DNA of 64,000 nt from Ruminiclostridium cellobioparum subsp. termitidis CT1112. GTDB taxonomy: Bacteria; Bacillota; Clostridia; Acetivibrionales; DSM-1351. The notes beneath the pieces are model-generated. The model had not been told where the DNA came from. It did not search any database and saw nothing but the letters and a program-made list of their open reading frames with translations. The position numbers and the translations under genes are program-made. Shown piece after piece: positions 34,642 to 43,079 of the stretch; the first letter of the stretch is position 1; every line of letters begins with the position of its first letter. The stretch covers positions 60,511-124,510 of the forward strand of contig NZ_AORV01000066.1 of NCBI RefSeq assembly GCF_000350485.1. The letters run 5' to 3'.

Positions 34642-36455
34642 AAAATAAGCTTATTGGAAATATCAGCCAGTATATAAAAAATCTCAAGTTAAGGCAGAAG
34701 CTCCTGATTTCATATATAGTCCTGATAGTCATACCCCTGTTTATCTATTCATTTATAACATACAGCAGTTTCTCTGACATACTGAAGGAAAAGGCCCTGT
34801 TCTCTGCCGATAAGAGCTATAGCCAGGCCTATTCCTTCATATCCGACAAGCTGCTGAAAGTGGTAAAAACAATGGATGTTGTTGTGCAGGACGATATTAT
34901 AAATCAAATTGCAAATGTCAGCACTGAAAACACCGATATTTTTCAGCAGATGAGTGATATGAACCATATGACAGCCTTTCTGCACAACCTGGAAGATAAG
35001 TCGGTAGTCGACAAAATCCGTTTGTATGTAAAGGATGGTCTGATCTACGCAAATAAAAGCGACGTGAAAACATCACCCTTATTCAATATAAATGATATAG
35101 AGGATAAAATATGGTATGAAAAATTAAAACAAAGCGGTAACAGGATTCTCTGGTGTCCTCCCGCCTACTTCAGCGATAATGAAGAAATTGCCGAGAATAC
35201 CGTATCTGCCGTTACTTTTTTAAGAAGCAGCACCGATTATTCCAAAATAATCGCACTTTTCAGAGTGGACATAGCAAAAAGCAAGCTTTTTGAGATTATT
35301 TCAAATGCCAACACGGTTGAAAACTCCATAACCTATATTCAGAACTCGGAGGGAGATATTGTCCTGGCTTCCGACAACAGGCCGGCAGCTGATTTTAAAG
35401 TCGATAATTCACTGGTAATCGGCCAATCAAACTCCGAAACCTGGAATACCGCCAGAATTAACAATAAGAATAGCTTTTTCCACAGCAAGCTCATAAGCGG
35501 AACTACCTGGTATATGGTTACAGTAATACCTTACAGGGAGATTTTTTCCGAAACGGCCAAAATCAGGAACCAGACGCTTATCCAGGTATTCTTCATTGCT
35601 TCAATAGCTTATCTTCTGGCCTTTCTGCTGTCTACCAGCATTACGGGACGAATTTCCCAGCTGATAGGAAAAATGAGAAGCGTACAGTCAGGAAACCTTT
35701 CTCAAATAACTAAAACCGTTGATAAGGATGAAATTGGGGAATTGATTGAAAATTACAACTACATGATATCCCGCATCAAATTACTTCTGGAGGAACAGTA
35801 TGCACTGGGTAAGGAAGTTAAAAACTTCGAATTGAAAGTTCTTCAGGCTCAGATCAACCCCCATTTTCTTTATAATACTCTGGATATGGTAATATGCCTG
35901 TCCCAGGAAAACAAATACAATGAAATCGAATCCTCGGTTAAGGCTCTGGCCAAATTTTACAAATTGAGCTTGAGCAAAGGGAAGGAACTTGTCAGAATAG
36001 AGGATGAGCTCTATCACGTTTCATTCTTTGTGGATATTCAAAATATCCGGTTTAACAACAAAATTAACTTCATTATAGATATGGATGAGTATATCAAGGA
36101 CTTCGAAATTCTTAAGATAACGCTGCAGCCCATAGTAGAAAATGCCATTGTGCACGGAATACAGGGAAAAGAAAGCAAGGAAGGCACCATTGTCATAAGC
36201 GGCAGCCTTGACAATGACGAGATTCTCTTACTGGTCAATGATGACGGAGTAGGCATTCCGGAGGACCGGCTGGATATGATAACCCGCGGAAAACTCAGGA
36301 GCTCGTCGGGAAGCAGTTATGGCATCAAAAACATTAATGAACGCTTGAAACTGTTTTACGGCGATAAATATGGCTTAAGCTACAAAAGCGAATATGGCAG
36401 GGGTACTACCGTTGAAATACGGATTCCGGCAAAGCTAACAGATGATATATATTGA
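34638..36455 (+). CDS. Membrane sensor histidine kinase, YesM family
   Basis: 605 aa. Membrane segments at about 21-42 and 315-336 enclose an extracellular sensor domain. Then come HAMP and the kinase core with His409 in QINPHFLYNTLD, N box QPIVENAIVHGI, and GVGIP in the ATP lid. The sensor domain is much less similar to the first YesM than the kinase core is, which fits recognition of a different sugar. Confidence 0.93.
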   Translation: MKNKLIGNISQYIKNLKLRQKLLISYIVLIVIPLFIYSFITYSSFSDILKEKALFSADKSYSQAYSFISDKLLKVVKTMDVVVQDDIINQIANVSTENTDIFQQMSDMNHMTAFLHNLEDKSVVDKIRLYVKDGLIYANKSDVKTSPLFNINDIEDKIWYEKLKQSGNRILWCPPAYFSDNEEIAENTVSAVTFLRSSTDYSKIIALFRVDIAKSKLFEIISNANTVENSITYIQNSEGDIVLASDNRPAADFKVDNSLVIGQSNSETWNTARINNKNSFFHSKLISGTTWYMVTVIPYREIFSETAKIRNQTLIQVFFIASIAYLLAFLLSTSITGRISQLIGKMRSVQSGNLSQITKTVDKDEIGELIENYNYMISRIKLLLEEQYALGKEVKNFELKVLQAQINPHFLYNTLDMVICLSQENKYNEIESSVKALAKFYKLSLSKGKELVRIEDELYHVSFFVDIQNIRFNNKINFIIDMDEYIKDFEILKITLQPIVENAIVHGIQGKESKEGTIVISGSLDNDEILLLVNDDGVGIPEDRLDMITRGKLRSSSGSSYGIKNINERLKLFYGDKYGLSYKSEYGRGTTVEIRIPAKLTDDIY

Positions 36456-36518
36456 CAAAGCCAGGAGTCAAAGGGTTGTCACAAAAATTAATATACTTTA
36501 AAGCATGTGGAGCATTTA

Positions 36519-36753
36519 ATAGTGCTCCCGTATCAATTTCAAAAAATGGAAAGCTCACAAAGTACGTGCCTGAAATTTGTACGGCTCCTCACAAGTATTT
36601 TTACTGCCGCAGAACACTCAACATCCTGTTTCGGGGTTCTGCTCAAATCGGCTTCCTGCCGATTTGTCAGCAAAAATATTTGTTCTTCACCTACAATTTC
36701 AAGCACGTACTTTTATAGAGCTCTCATTTTTTGAAGTTGTACTCGCGCACTAT
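36519..36753. repeat. Large imperfect inverted repeat, MITE-like
   Basis: The 366-base gap between convergent genes is largely filled by a ~235-bp element whose arms (about 36519-36615 and 36634-36753) are imperfect reverse complements. Matching blocks are ATAGTGC at the tips, TTCAAAAAATG, AGTACGTGC-TGAAATT, and GCAGAAC beside the central loop. One arm carries an extra small hairpin (AAATCGGC-TTCCT-GCCGATTT). No coding potential is seen. A non-autonomous transposon or a dispersed structured repeat that also acts as a terminator is likely. Confidence 0.65.
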
Positions 36754-36821
36754 GGCTGGTAACGCATTTACTTTCATTTGTCTCATTTTAAGACAGTTCC
36801 CGTGTTATTCACTCTATTTGC

Positions 36822-39290
36822 TTACTCAAAGGTGTCATATAAACTGCGTACACGCAGCTTATTCCGTACTTCTTCCAGGGTCAGCTCCCTTGAGAGGTTT
36901 TCCTTATTCAGTTCAACTTTCTTTATGTCGGTCCCTGATATATCAAATATATTATCGCTGAAAATTCCATCGGCATCTGTAAGGTCAAGTTCCACGAATC
37001 TTGCAAAGGCTTTGCTTGATACATCTATAATAAATTTACCGGCTTCTTCATATACTTCTGTTGAAATTTCAGGCTTTAACAGAGCAAAATGCTTGGACTT
37101 GACAAAGAGTACCGTTCCCCGGCTTATTTCCTTTCCATCGGCAATCAGACCAAACTCCAGATAAGTTTCCCTTTTCTTTTGCTGAGAAGTCAATACCTCG
37201 CCAAATTCCAGGTCAACAACCTCCCCGGTAGAAAGAGCGTCCATTTCCACAGCCAGCTCTCCATGCTTGATGACCGACGAGGTTTTGTCCCTGAGTCCCC
37301 AAATCAGTTTGCCTTCGAATTTATTCAAGGTTTCATTGGATACGTGCAGTGAAACCTTTGTGTCCTCTTCCAGCGCCGAAACCATTACGGGAGCGAAAAA
37401 TCTTCTGGCTGCATAATGTGCCGCCTTCCATCTGCCGAAATAGTCAAGGCTTGCCCAGGAGGCCACAGGCCAACAGTCGTTAAGCTGCCAGTAAATAGCA
37501 CCCATGCACCGTCCGCGGTTTCTCCTCCAGTGTTCCACTCCGTAGCGCAGGCCTTCAGCCTGTATGAGCTGGGAGGTGTAAAGCAATGAATCAAAGTCTT
37601 TTGGATATTTGAAATGTTCACTTATATAATATAGGATCTTTTCATTCCCAGTACCATTCTTCTGGTGTGATTCCATAACATAGGAAAAAATATTTCTGTC
37701 CTCGGGTAATGTAAAGGTTTCTACTGTTTTCAGGCATGGGAAGGACTGAAGTCCGAATTCCGACATAAACCTGGGGTAAAGAGTCCTGTATTCGGTTATT
37801 GGCTTCCTGCCATGCCATACATCCCAATAGTGTATATCTCCGAAATTTTCATTGTTGGGATCATCGAAACCGCCTTTGGAGGTAGGTGAGGCTATCAAAT
37901 ACGATGTGTTTGGATCCATCTCCTTTGCCAGTTCCGGCAGGTATTCCTCAAATTGTTTTAAATAGTCATTTTGAAGCTTTTGTCCGAACCGTTCACCCCA
38001 GCCCCAATAAGCCCAGGCGTACTCCAGCTCGTTATTCCCGCACCACAGCCCCATGGAGGCATGATGGCGAAGTCTTTTCATGTTGTCTCTGGTTTCATGG
38101 GTTATATTTTCCCTGAATTCCTCACTGAAATCATATACCCCGCATGCATACAGGTGATCCTGCCATATTATGATGCCGTATTCATCACACAGGTCATAAA
38201 AATAGTCATCGGGATAATACCCGCCGCCCCATACCCGTATTGTATTGAAGTTAGCCTCAACACAGCTTTTAATAAGCTTCTCCGATCTCTCGCGGCTGCA
38301 CCTTGCCAGAAGGTTATCCTCGGGTATATAATCGCCGCCCATGGAGAATATGCTCTTTCCGTTTACAACGAACTCAAAGGATTCTCCCCATTTATCCTCC
38401 TGTCGTTTTAATGAAATAGTTCTAATACCAATCCGCATAAGCTTTTCATCAATGATCTCCCCGCAATTCATTAAAGAAACCTTCAGCCTGTACAGGGGCT
38501 GCTCACCATAGTTGTTCGGCCACCAGAGCCTGGGATTGGAGATACCCATTGTTATATGCTGTTCAGCTGCTTCAACAGGTGCTTTCTCTTGTATTATTTC
38601 GCCATCGGGGGCTTCAATTGTAATCAATATATCTGTTCCGGAATTGCTCCAGTTATGGGTCCTTAACCTTATGTCAAGCTCCACTCTGTCTTGAGAGAGT
38701 ATCTGCGAGATATAGATATCATCTATCCTGGCAGTATTATGGCACTGTATGGATATATTTCTCCATATGCCCATGTCAGGCAGCTGCGGGCCCCAATCCC
38801 AGCCGAACATGCAGTGAGCCTTTCTGATATGGGAAATTCCTGGCACCGCGTCGGCACAACTGCAGAGATACTGCTCCTTGTCCTTCTCAAGAGCATATTC
38901 TATAGGTGAACTGATTACTACATGGATATCATTTTCTCCGGCTGCAATACTGTTCTTAATATCCACCTCATATGTCCTGTGCATGTTCTCAGCCTTCAGT
39001 ACGCTTTTACCGTTTATGAACACCTGGCATAAGGTATCAAGTCCTTCACAGAGCAAAACAATCCTGTCATTATTCAAGTCCTCTGCCTCAACCTGGAATG
39101 TCCTTTTATATTCATAGTCAAATTTGCACAGGTCACGGATTTCATACTCATTATCCCTGAAAAACGGATCCTTCATTTTTCCCGCCCTGAGCAGATCATT
39201 GTACACCGAGCCGGGGACTACAGCGTCTATCCACTGCTCTTCATCCGTTCTTTTCATCTGCCATTTTCCATTAAGGTCTATTAAAATCAT
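36822..39290 (-). CDS. Beta-mannosidase, glycoside hydrolase family 2
   Basis: Cytoplasmic exo-enzyme releasing mannose from the non-reducing ends of beta-mannosides; 822 aa, no signal peptide. Domains in order are an N-terminal sugar-binding sandwich, an immunoglobulin-like domain, the TIM barrel (~300-640) and C-terminal sandwiches. The acid/base is Glu421 in WCGNNELEYAW and the nucleophile is Glu511 in MSEFGLQSFP, both typical of the mannosidase branch of GH2. AAGGAGG precedes the ATG. It is divergent from an AraC regulator. It may process short manno-oligosaccharides brought in by one of the importers; that link is inferred. Confidence 0.92.
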   Translation of the reverse strand: MILIDLNGKWQMKRTDEEQWIDAVVPGSVYNDLLRAGKMKDPFFRDNEYEIRDLCKFDYEYKRTFQVEAEDLNNDRIVLLCEGLDTLCQVFINGKSVLKAENMHRTYEVDIKNSIAAGENDIHVVISSPIEYALEKDKEQYLCSCADAVPGISHIRKAHCMFGWDWGPQLPDMGIWRNISIQCHNTARIDDIYISQILSQDRVELDIRLRTHNWSNSGTDILITIEAPDGEIIQEKAPVEAAEQHITMGISNPRLWWPNNYGEQPLYRLKVSLMNCGEIIDEKLMRIGIRTISLKRQEDKWGESFEFVVNGKSIFSMGGDYIPEDNLLARCSRERSEKLIKSCVEANFNTIRVWGGGYYPDDYFYDLCDEYGIIIWQDHLYACGVYDFSEEFRENITHETRDNMKRLRHHASMGLWCGNNELEYAWAYWGWGERFGQKLQNDYLKQFEEYLPELAKEMDPNTSYLIASPTSKGGFDDPNNENFGDIHYWDVWHGRKPITEYRTLYPRFMSEFGLQSFPCLKTVETFTLPEDRNIFSYVMESHQKNGTGNEKILYYISEHFKYPKDFDSLLYTSQLIQAEGLRYGVEHWRRNRGRCMGAIYWQLNDCWPVASWASLDYFGRWKAAHYAARRFFAPVMVSALEEDTKVSLHVSNETLNKFEGKLIWGLRDKTSSVIKHGELAVEMDALSTGEVVDLEFGEVLTSQQKKRETYLEFGLIADGKEISRGTVLFVKSKHFALLKPEISTEVYEEAGKFIIDVSSKAFARFVELDLTDADGIFSDNIFDISGTDIKKVELNKENLSRELTLEEVRNKLRVRSLYDTFE

Positions 39291-39426
39291 AATATGCCTC
39301 CTTGTTTATATGCATTGTACTATTTACACAATATCAACACCCGTAAAAAAGGTATCGAAATCGGCTTTAACAAGATATTACCACCATTGAAATCAATTTG
39401 TCTTGTAACCTTCTCGCATTTTATTG

Positions 39427-39435
39427 TGGTATAAT
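39427..39435 (+). promoter_or_regulatory. Extended -10 promoter for the AraC gene
   Basis: TG-G-TATAAT (TATAAT at 39430-39435), an extended -10 element about 45 bases before the start codon. No good -35 is present at standard spacing. Confidence 0.5.
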
Positions 39436-39479
39436 AACATATATATAAGGAATCATTTTATTTAAACCGAGGTGGCATA

Positions 39480-40316
39480 ATGCACGTACCCATGCTTACG
39501 GCAGAAGCTCTCATAGACCCGCAGATACAGGCAAACTTTCATATTGAAGCTTCTATAACACAGACTACTCCGTTACACTATCATGATTATTATGAAATTT
39601 TTCTCATTACCTCCGGGAAATGCATTCACAGGGTCAACGGACAGGAGCAGGTAATGGGCACAGGAACGCTTGTATTTGTGCGGCCACAGGACAGGCACAG
39701 CTATGATATTTATAACAATATGGATTGTCAGTTTATAAACATAAACTTTTATACCGGATTTATTGAGGCTGCATTTGATTTTTTTGGTGACCGTAATTTT
39801 TCATCAATGCTGGAAACAATGCAATTACCCGCCAGTGCAGTGCTGCCTTCCGGAGAAATGTATTCCCTGGTCGGCAAGGCTGAACAAATACATTTATTTG
39901 CATCAATTGATAAATACAAAGCCCGGATATTTGCAAAAAGCTTTCTGGTTGACGCACTCACATTTCTTTTTGCAAACTATAAAAACGAAAATAAAAAATC
40001 AATTCCGGACTGGTTGGACTCTGTGCTTTTCCAACTGCAGAAGAAGGATAATTTTACCACCGGACTGGATAAACTATATATGATTTCGGGCAGGAGTACA
40101 GGTCATTTGAATCGCGTATTCAAGCAATATCTCGGTACCACTCCCACGACATATATCAATAATCTGAAGCTCAACCATGCAAAGAATCTGCTTGTAACAA
40201 CCAATATTGACATATTGGACATAGCTCTGGAATCAGGCTTTGAAAATCTCAGCCATTTCTATCATCTGTTTAAAGAGAAGTACGGCATTTCACCGGGCAA
40301 AATCAGGACCAAATAA
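39480..40316 (+). CDS. AraC-family regulator with cupin sensor domain
   Basis: 278 aa. The N-terminal cupin domain (HYHDYYEIFLITSGK, RPQDRHSYDIY) senses a sugar. The C-terminal AraC domain occupies about 180-278 (LYMISGRSTGHLNRVFKQYL, then SGFENLSHFYHLFKEKYG). GAGGTGG precedes the ATG. Being divergent from the beta-mannosidase gene, it probably activates it in response to a manno-oligosaccharide or mannose. Confidence 0.9.
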   Translation: MHVPMLTAEALIDPQIQANFHIEASITQTTPLHYHDYYEIFLITSGKCIHRVNGQEQVMGTGTLVFVRPQDRHSYDIYNNMDCQFININFYTGFIEAAFDFFGDRNFSSMLETMQLPASAVLPSGEMYSLVGKAEQIHLFASIDKYKARIFAKSFLVDALTFLFANYKNENKKSIPDWLDSVLFQLQKKDNFTTGLDKLYMISGRSTGHLNRVFKQYLGTTPTTYINNLKLNHAKNLLVTTNIDILDIALESGFENLSHFYHLFKEKYGISPGKIRTK

Positions 40317-40326
40317 GGTGTAAATT

Positions 40327-40357
40327 TAAACCGAACCTCTTTGGGGTCCGGTTTATA
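40327..40357. terminator. Bidirectional terminator between convergent genes
   Basis: TAAACCG-AACC...GGGGT-CCGGTTTA forms a stem with flanking A/T-rich tails on both sides, ending the AraC gene (plus strand) and the gene at 40371 (minus strand). Confidence 0.6.
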
Positions 40358-40370
40358 ATATTTCTGATAT

Positions 40371-41168
40371 TTAATTCAACAAATCACTTATGGGAGGCAA
40401 TTTCTCAAGTATCTGCTTTTCCAGTTTATCCAGAAGTTCTTTTGCAATTTGTATATCGATGGATATATCTTTTCTGAACTTCTCCACCGCATCGTCATCC
40501 CCAAGCAATTTAGCCTCGTTAAAAGGAAACTGCTTCTTAAGATTGTCAATTTCGGCAAGTACGCTCTTTGTCCTGGTTTTCATCTGTCTGACAACTTTTT
40601 TCATATTCCTGGGCGGCTCCTCCTGAGGTTCGGGTATACTTTGAATCTCGGTTAAAACTCTCTTCTGCAGCCTTTTAAGTTTAGCCGTGTCTTTTTTTTC
40701 ATATGCGGCTTTTGCCGCCTTCCATATCCTGTTGGTTTTTTTGTCCGAAGAAACAATCAGCTCCGGATGCACTCTGTCTGCTATTGAAAGATACAAATCC
40801 TTCAATTCCCTGGCAGCAGCGGCAAGAGACTCATTTTCTCCGTCCATGTTATGGACGTTGTCGATTTCTCTCTTCATTATTTTAAGCATGTTAAAATGCT
40901 TTTCAAATTCCTTTTCAAGGGTCCTGTCAATGTGTCCCGGATCGATGGGTATCTGAAAATGTATGCAGGTCTGCATCATTTCAAGCTTCAGCTTGGTCCT
41001 GGCAATGGTAAGCTCAAGCCTGTGAAGCTCATATCTGGGTTCTCCCAGCTTAAGAATAAAATCATTTTTTAATATATTCGATTCATATATTTCCATATAA
41101 TCCCTTTCCACAAGGGCTTCCATCAATAATCTTTTCTGAGCTCTATAATCTTCATATACGTTTTCCAT
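40371..41168 (-). CDS. Coiled-coil protein with J-domain-like core, unknown function
   Basis: 265 aa from ATG 41168, which follows AGGAGG at the end of a two-hairpin leader. The protein is highly charged and mostly helical with no membrane segment. A central segment (LKDLYLSIADRVHPELIVSS) resembles helices II-III of a DnaJ J-domain, but the key HPD motif reads HPE. Similar clostridial proteins are annotated as J-domain-containing. Loss of the Asp of HPD would be expected to impair DnaK stimulation. The partner is unknown. Confidence 0.6.
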   Translation of the reverse strand: MENVYEDYRAQKRLLMEALVERDYMEIYESNILKNDFILKLGEPRYELHRLELTIARTKLKLEMMQTCIHFQIPIDPGHIDRTLEKEFEKHFNMLKIMKREIDNVHNMDGENESLAAAARELKDLYLSIADRVHPELIVSSDKKTNRIWKAAKAAYEKKDTAKLKRLQKRVLTEIQSIPEPQEEPPRNMKKVVRQMKTRTKSVLAEIDNLKKQFPFNEAKLLGDDDAVEKFRKDISIDIQIAKELLDKLEKQILEKLPPISDLLN

Positions 41169-41170
41169 AT

Positions 41171-41220
41171 TTGACCTCCTAAGCCGTATTATGGCTTTGC
41201 GCCGCACAGCAGCCACAAAA
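41171..41220 (-). repeat. Two-hairpin leader ending in the ribosome binding site, copy A
   Basis: On the minus-strand RNA the order is hairpin 1 (GCUGC-UGU-GCGGC, using a G-U pair), hairpin 2 (AAGCC...GGCUU), then AGGAGG and the ATG at 41168. About 36 of 40 bases match copy B at 45403-45450, although the downstream genes are unrelated. The same stretch also encodes a short peptide LWLLCGAKP ending at TAA. Confidence 0.65.
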
Positions 41221-41339
41221 CAGTTATGAAATTTGTCCTGTCCCCCATGTACAAAAGTATAAATAATAAGGCATTTGCATATAAAGCAGTTAAAACTAAT
41301 TAAAACACCTGTCATTATATGGGCAGTTGAATAAAAATG

Positions 41340-43079
41340 TCAATCCTCATTTTCGTATTGGCTGTAATACAGTTTACTGTAAAAACCGCCCTTTTCCAAT
41401 AACTGTTCATGATTTCCCTGTTCTACTATCTGCCCGTTATTCAATACCAGTATCAGGTCGGCTTCCCTGATGGTGGAAAGCCTGTGTGCTATTATGAAAC
41501 TTGTCCTGCCCTCCATCAATTTATTAAAGGCATTCTGAATCTTTATTTCAGTTCTGGTATCCACACTGCTGGTTGCTTCATCAAGAATCAGCATTGGTGG
41601 AATTATAAGCATTACCCGTGCAATTGTCAATAGCTGCCGCTGTCCCTGGGACAAATTCCCCCCACCCTCGGCAACCATGGTATTGTAGCCCGCCGGAAGC
41701 CTTTTTATAAAGCTGTGGGCGTTTGACGATTTTGCAGCGGCAATTATTTCTTCATCGGTGGCGTCCGGTTTGCCATATGCAATATTTTCCCTGATGGTTC
41801 CGCTAAACAGCCAGGTTTCCTGCAATACCATCCCAAAGGATTTTCTGAGGCTGTCCTTTGTCATCTCCCTGCTGTTAATGTCATCTATATATATATTCCC
41901 ACTATCTACCTCGTAAAACCTCATCAATAAATTTACCAAAGTAGTTTTGCCCGCTCCTGTAGGCCCTACAATAGCAATTCTGGTGCCGGGCTTTACATTA
42001 AGACTGAAATCTTTTATAAGCCGGGTTTCAGGATTATATGAGAAATCCACTCTGTCAAAGCTCACCTTTCCTTCAGAACTTGTAAATTCAACAAGCCCCT
42101 GTGCTTCCGGCTTCTCGGGTTCACTGTCCAGCACTGCAAATACTCTTTGCGCCGAAGCAGCGGCAGTTTGCAGCTGGGTTGTAACACTTGTTATATTATT
42201 TATCGGCTGGGAGAAGTAGGTTGAATAGGTTAAAAAACTTGAAATATATCCTACACTCAGTCTTCCCGCAATAGCTGCTATCCCTCCTGTAAGTCCCAGC
42301 AATACATACGTTATATTGTTCACGAGACGTGTTGAAGGATTTACAAGTGATGAATAAAACTGTGCCCACCTGCCCGCCTTGTACAGCCTGCCGTTGATTT
42401 CCTCGAATTTTTCCCGGGCACGGTCTTCGTAATTAAAGGCTTTAACCACCTTCTGATTGCCCACCATCTCCTCCACAAAGCCATTCAGCTCACCGTTGAG
42501 CCTGGATTGCTCCTTGAAGAGACTTGACGAACGCTTTGTAATAAATGATGCTATAAAGAATGTAATCGGAGTCATAACTATAACAACCAGTGTTATAAAA
42601 GGATTGAGAATAAACATAAAAACAAGTGACCCGACTATTGAAATAATACCTGTCACAAATTGGGTGACCGACTGGAAAATACCCTCCGATATATATTCCA
42701 TATCACTTGTAAGCCGGGCCATTATATCACCGTGGGCATTCCTGTCATAATACTCCAGGGGCATTTGGGTTACGTGTGTGAATACATCGTTCCTCAGCCC
42801 TTCAACCGTTCTGTTGGCCAGCTTGCTGGTAAGCACCTGCAGGCTCCATTGAAAAACCGCACTGACCAGGTAAAGTATTATTATTATAACAACTATATTT
42901 AATATTTGCTTGAAATCCACCCGTCCCTTTCCAACGATATTATCAACACCCTTACCAATTATAAAAGGTCCCGCTATCATGAGTATATTGCTGAACACGG
43001 CACACAACAGGGCGCCCAGAACAAACCTCCTGTGTTTTCCAATGTATTTCAGCAGACGCTTTACAACATTACTTTTCAT
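41340..43079 (-). CDS. ABC exporter half-transporter (ATP-binding and permease)
   Basis: 579 aa from ATG 43079; the coding region overlaps the upstream exporter gene by 11 bases. The N-terminal ~320 residues form six membrane helices. The nucleotide-binding domain has Walker A GPTGAGKTTL, signature LSQGQRQLL (Gln in place of the usual Gly) and Walker B ILDEATSSVD. With its neighbour it forms a heterodimer of the BmrCD/TM287-288 type used in multidrug or lipid export. This subunit carries the intact catalytic Glu after Walker B. Confidence 0.92.
   Translation of the reverse strand: MKSNVVKRLLKYIGKHRRFVLGALLCAVFSNILMIAGPFIIGKGVDNIVGKGRVDFKQILNIVVIIIILYLVSAVFQWSLQVLTSKLANRTVEGLRNDVFTHVTQMPLEYYDRNAHGDIMARLTSDMEYISEGIFQSVTQFVTGIISIVGSLVFMFILNPFITLVVIVMTPITFFIASFITKRSSSLFKEQSRLNGELNGFVEEMVGNQKVVKAFNYEDRAREKFEEINGRLYKAGRWAQFYSSLVNPSTRLVNNITYVLLGLTGGIAAIAGRLSVGYISSFLTYSTYFSQPINNITSVTTQLQTAAASAQRVFAVLDSEPEKPEAQGLVEFTSSEGKVSFDRVDFSYNPETRLIKDFSLNVKPGTRIAIVGPTGAGKTTLVNLLMRFYEVDSGNIYIDDINSREMTKDSLRKSFGMVLQETWLFSGTIRENIAYGKPDATDEEIIAAAKSSNAHSFIKRLPAGYNTMVAEGGGNLSQGQRQLLTIARVMLIIPPMLILDEATSSVDTRTEIKIQNAFNKLMEGRTSFIIAHRLSTIREADLILVLNNGQIVEQGNHEQLLEKGGFYSKLYYSQYENED

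Noticed and set aside
36452..36762. Three overlapping plus-strand frames of 60-90 codons downstream of the second YesM gene
   Set aside because: They lie in the inverted-repeat element, lack ribosome binding sites and have no protein-like composition.
41171..41220. Possible cyclic-di-GMP (GEMM-I) riboswitch, because GCGCAAAGCC resembles part of its conserved core
   Set aside because: The element is only about 50 bases, lacks the second conserved stem and tetraloop receptor, and copy B does not keep the GEMM bases.
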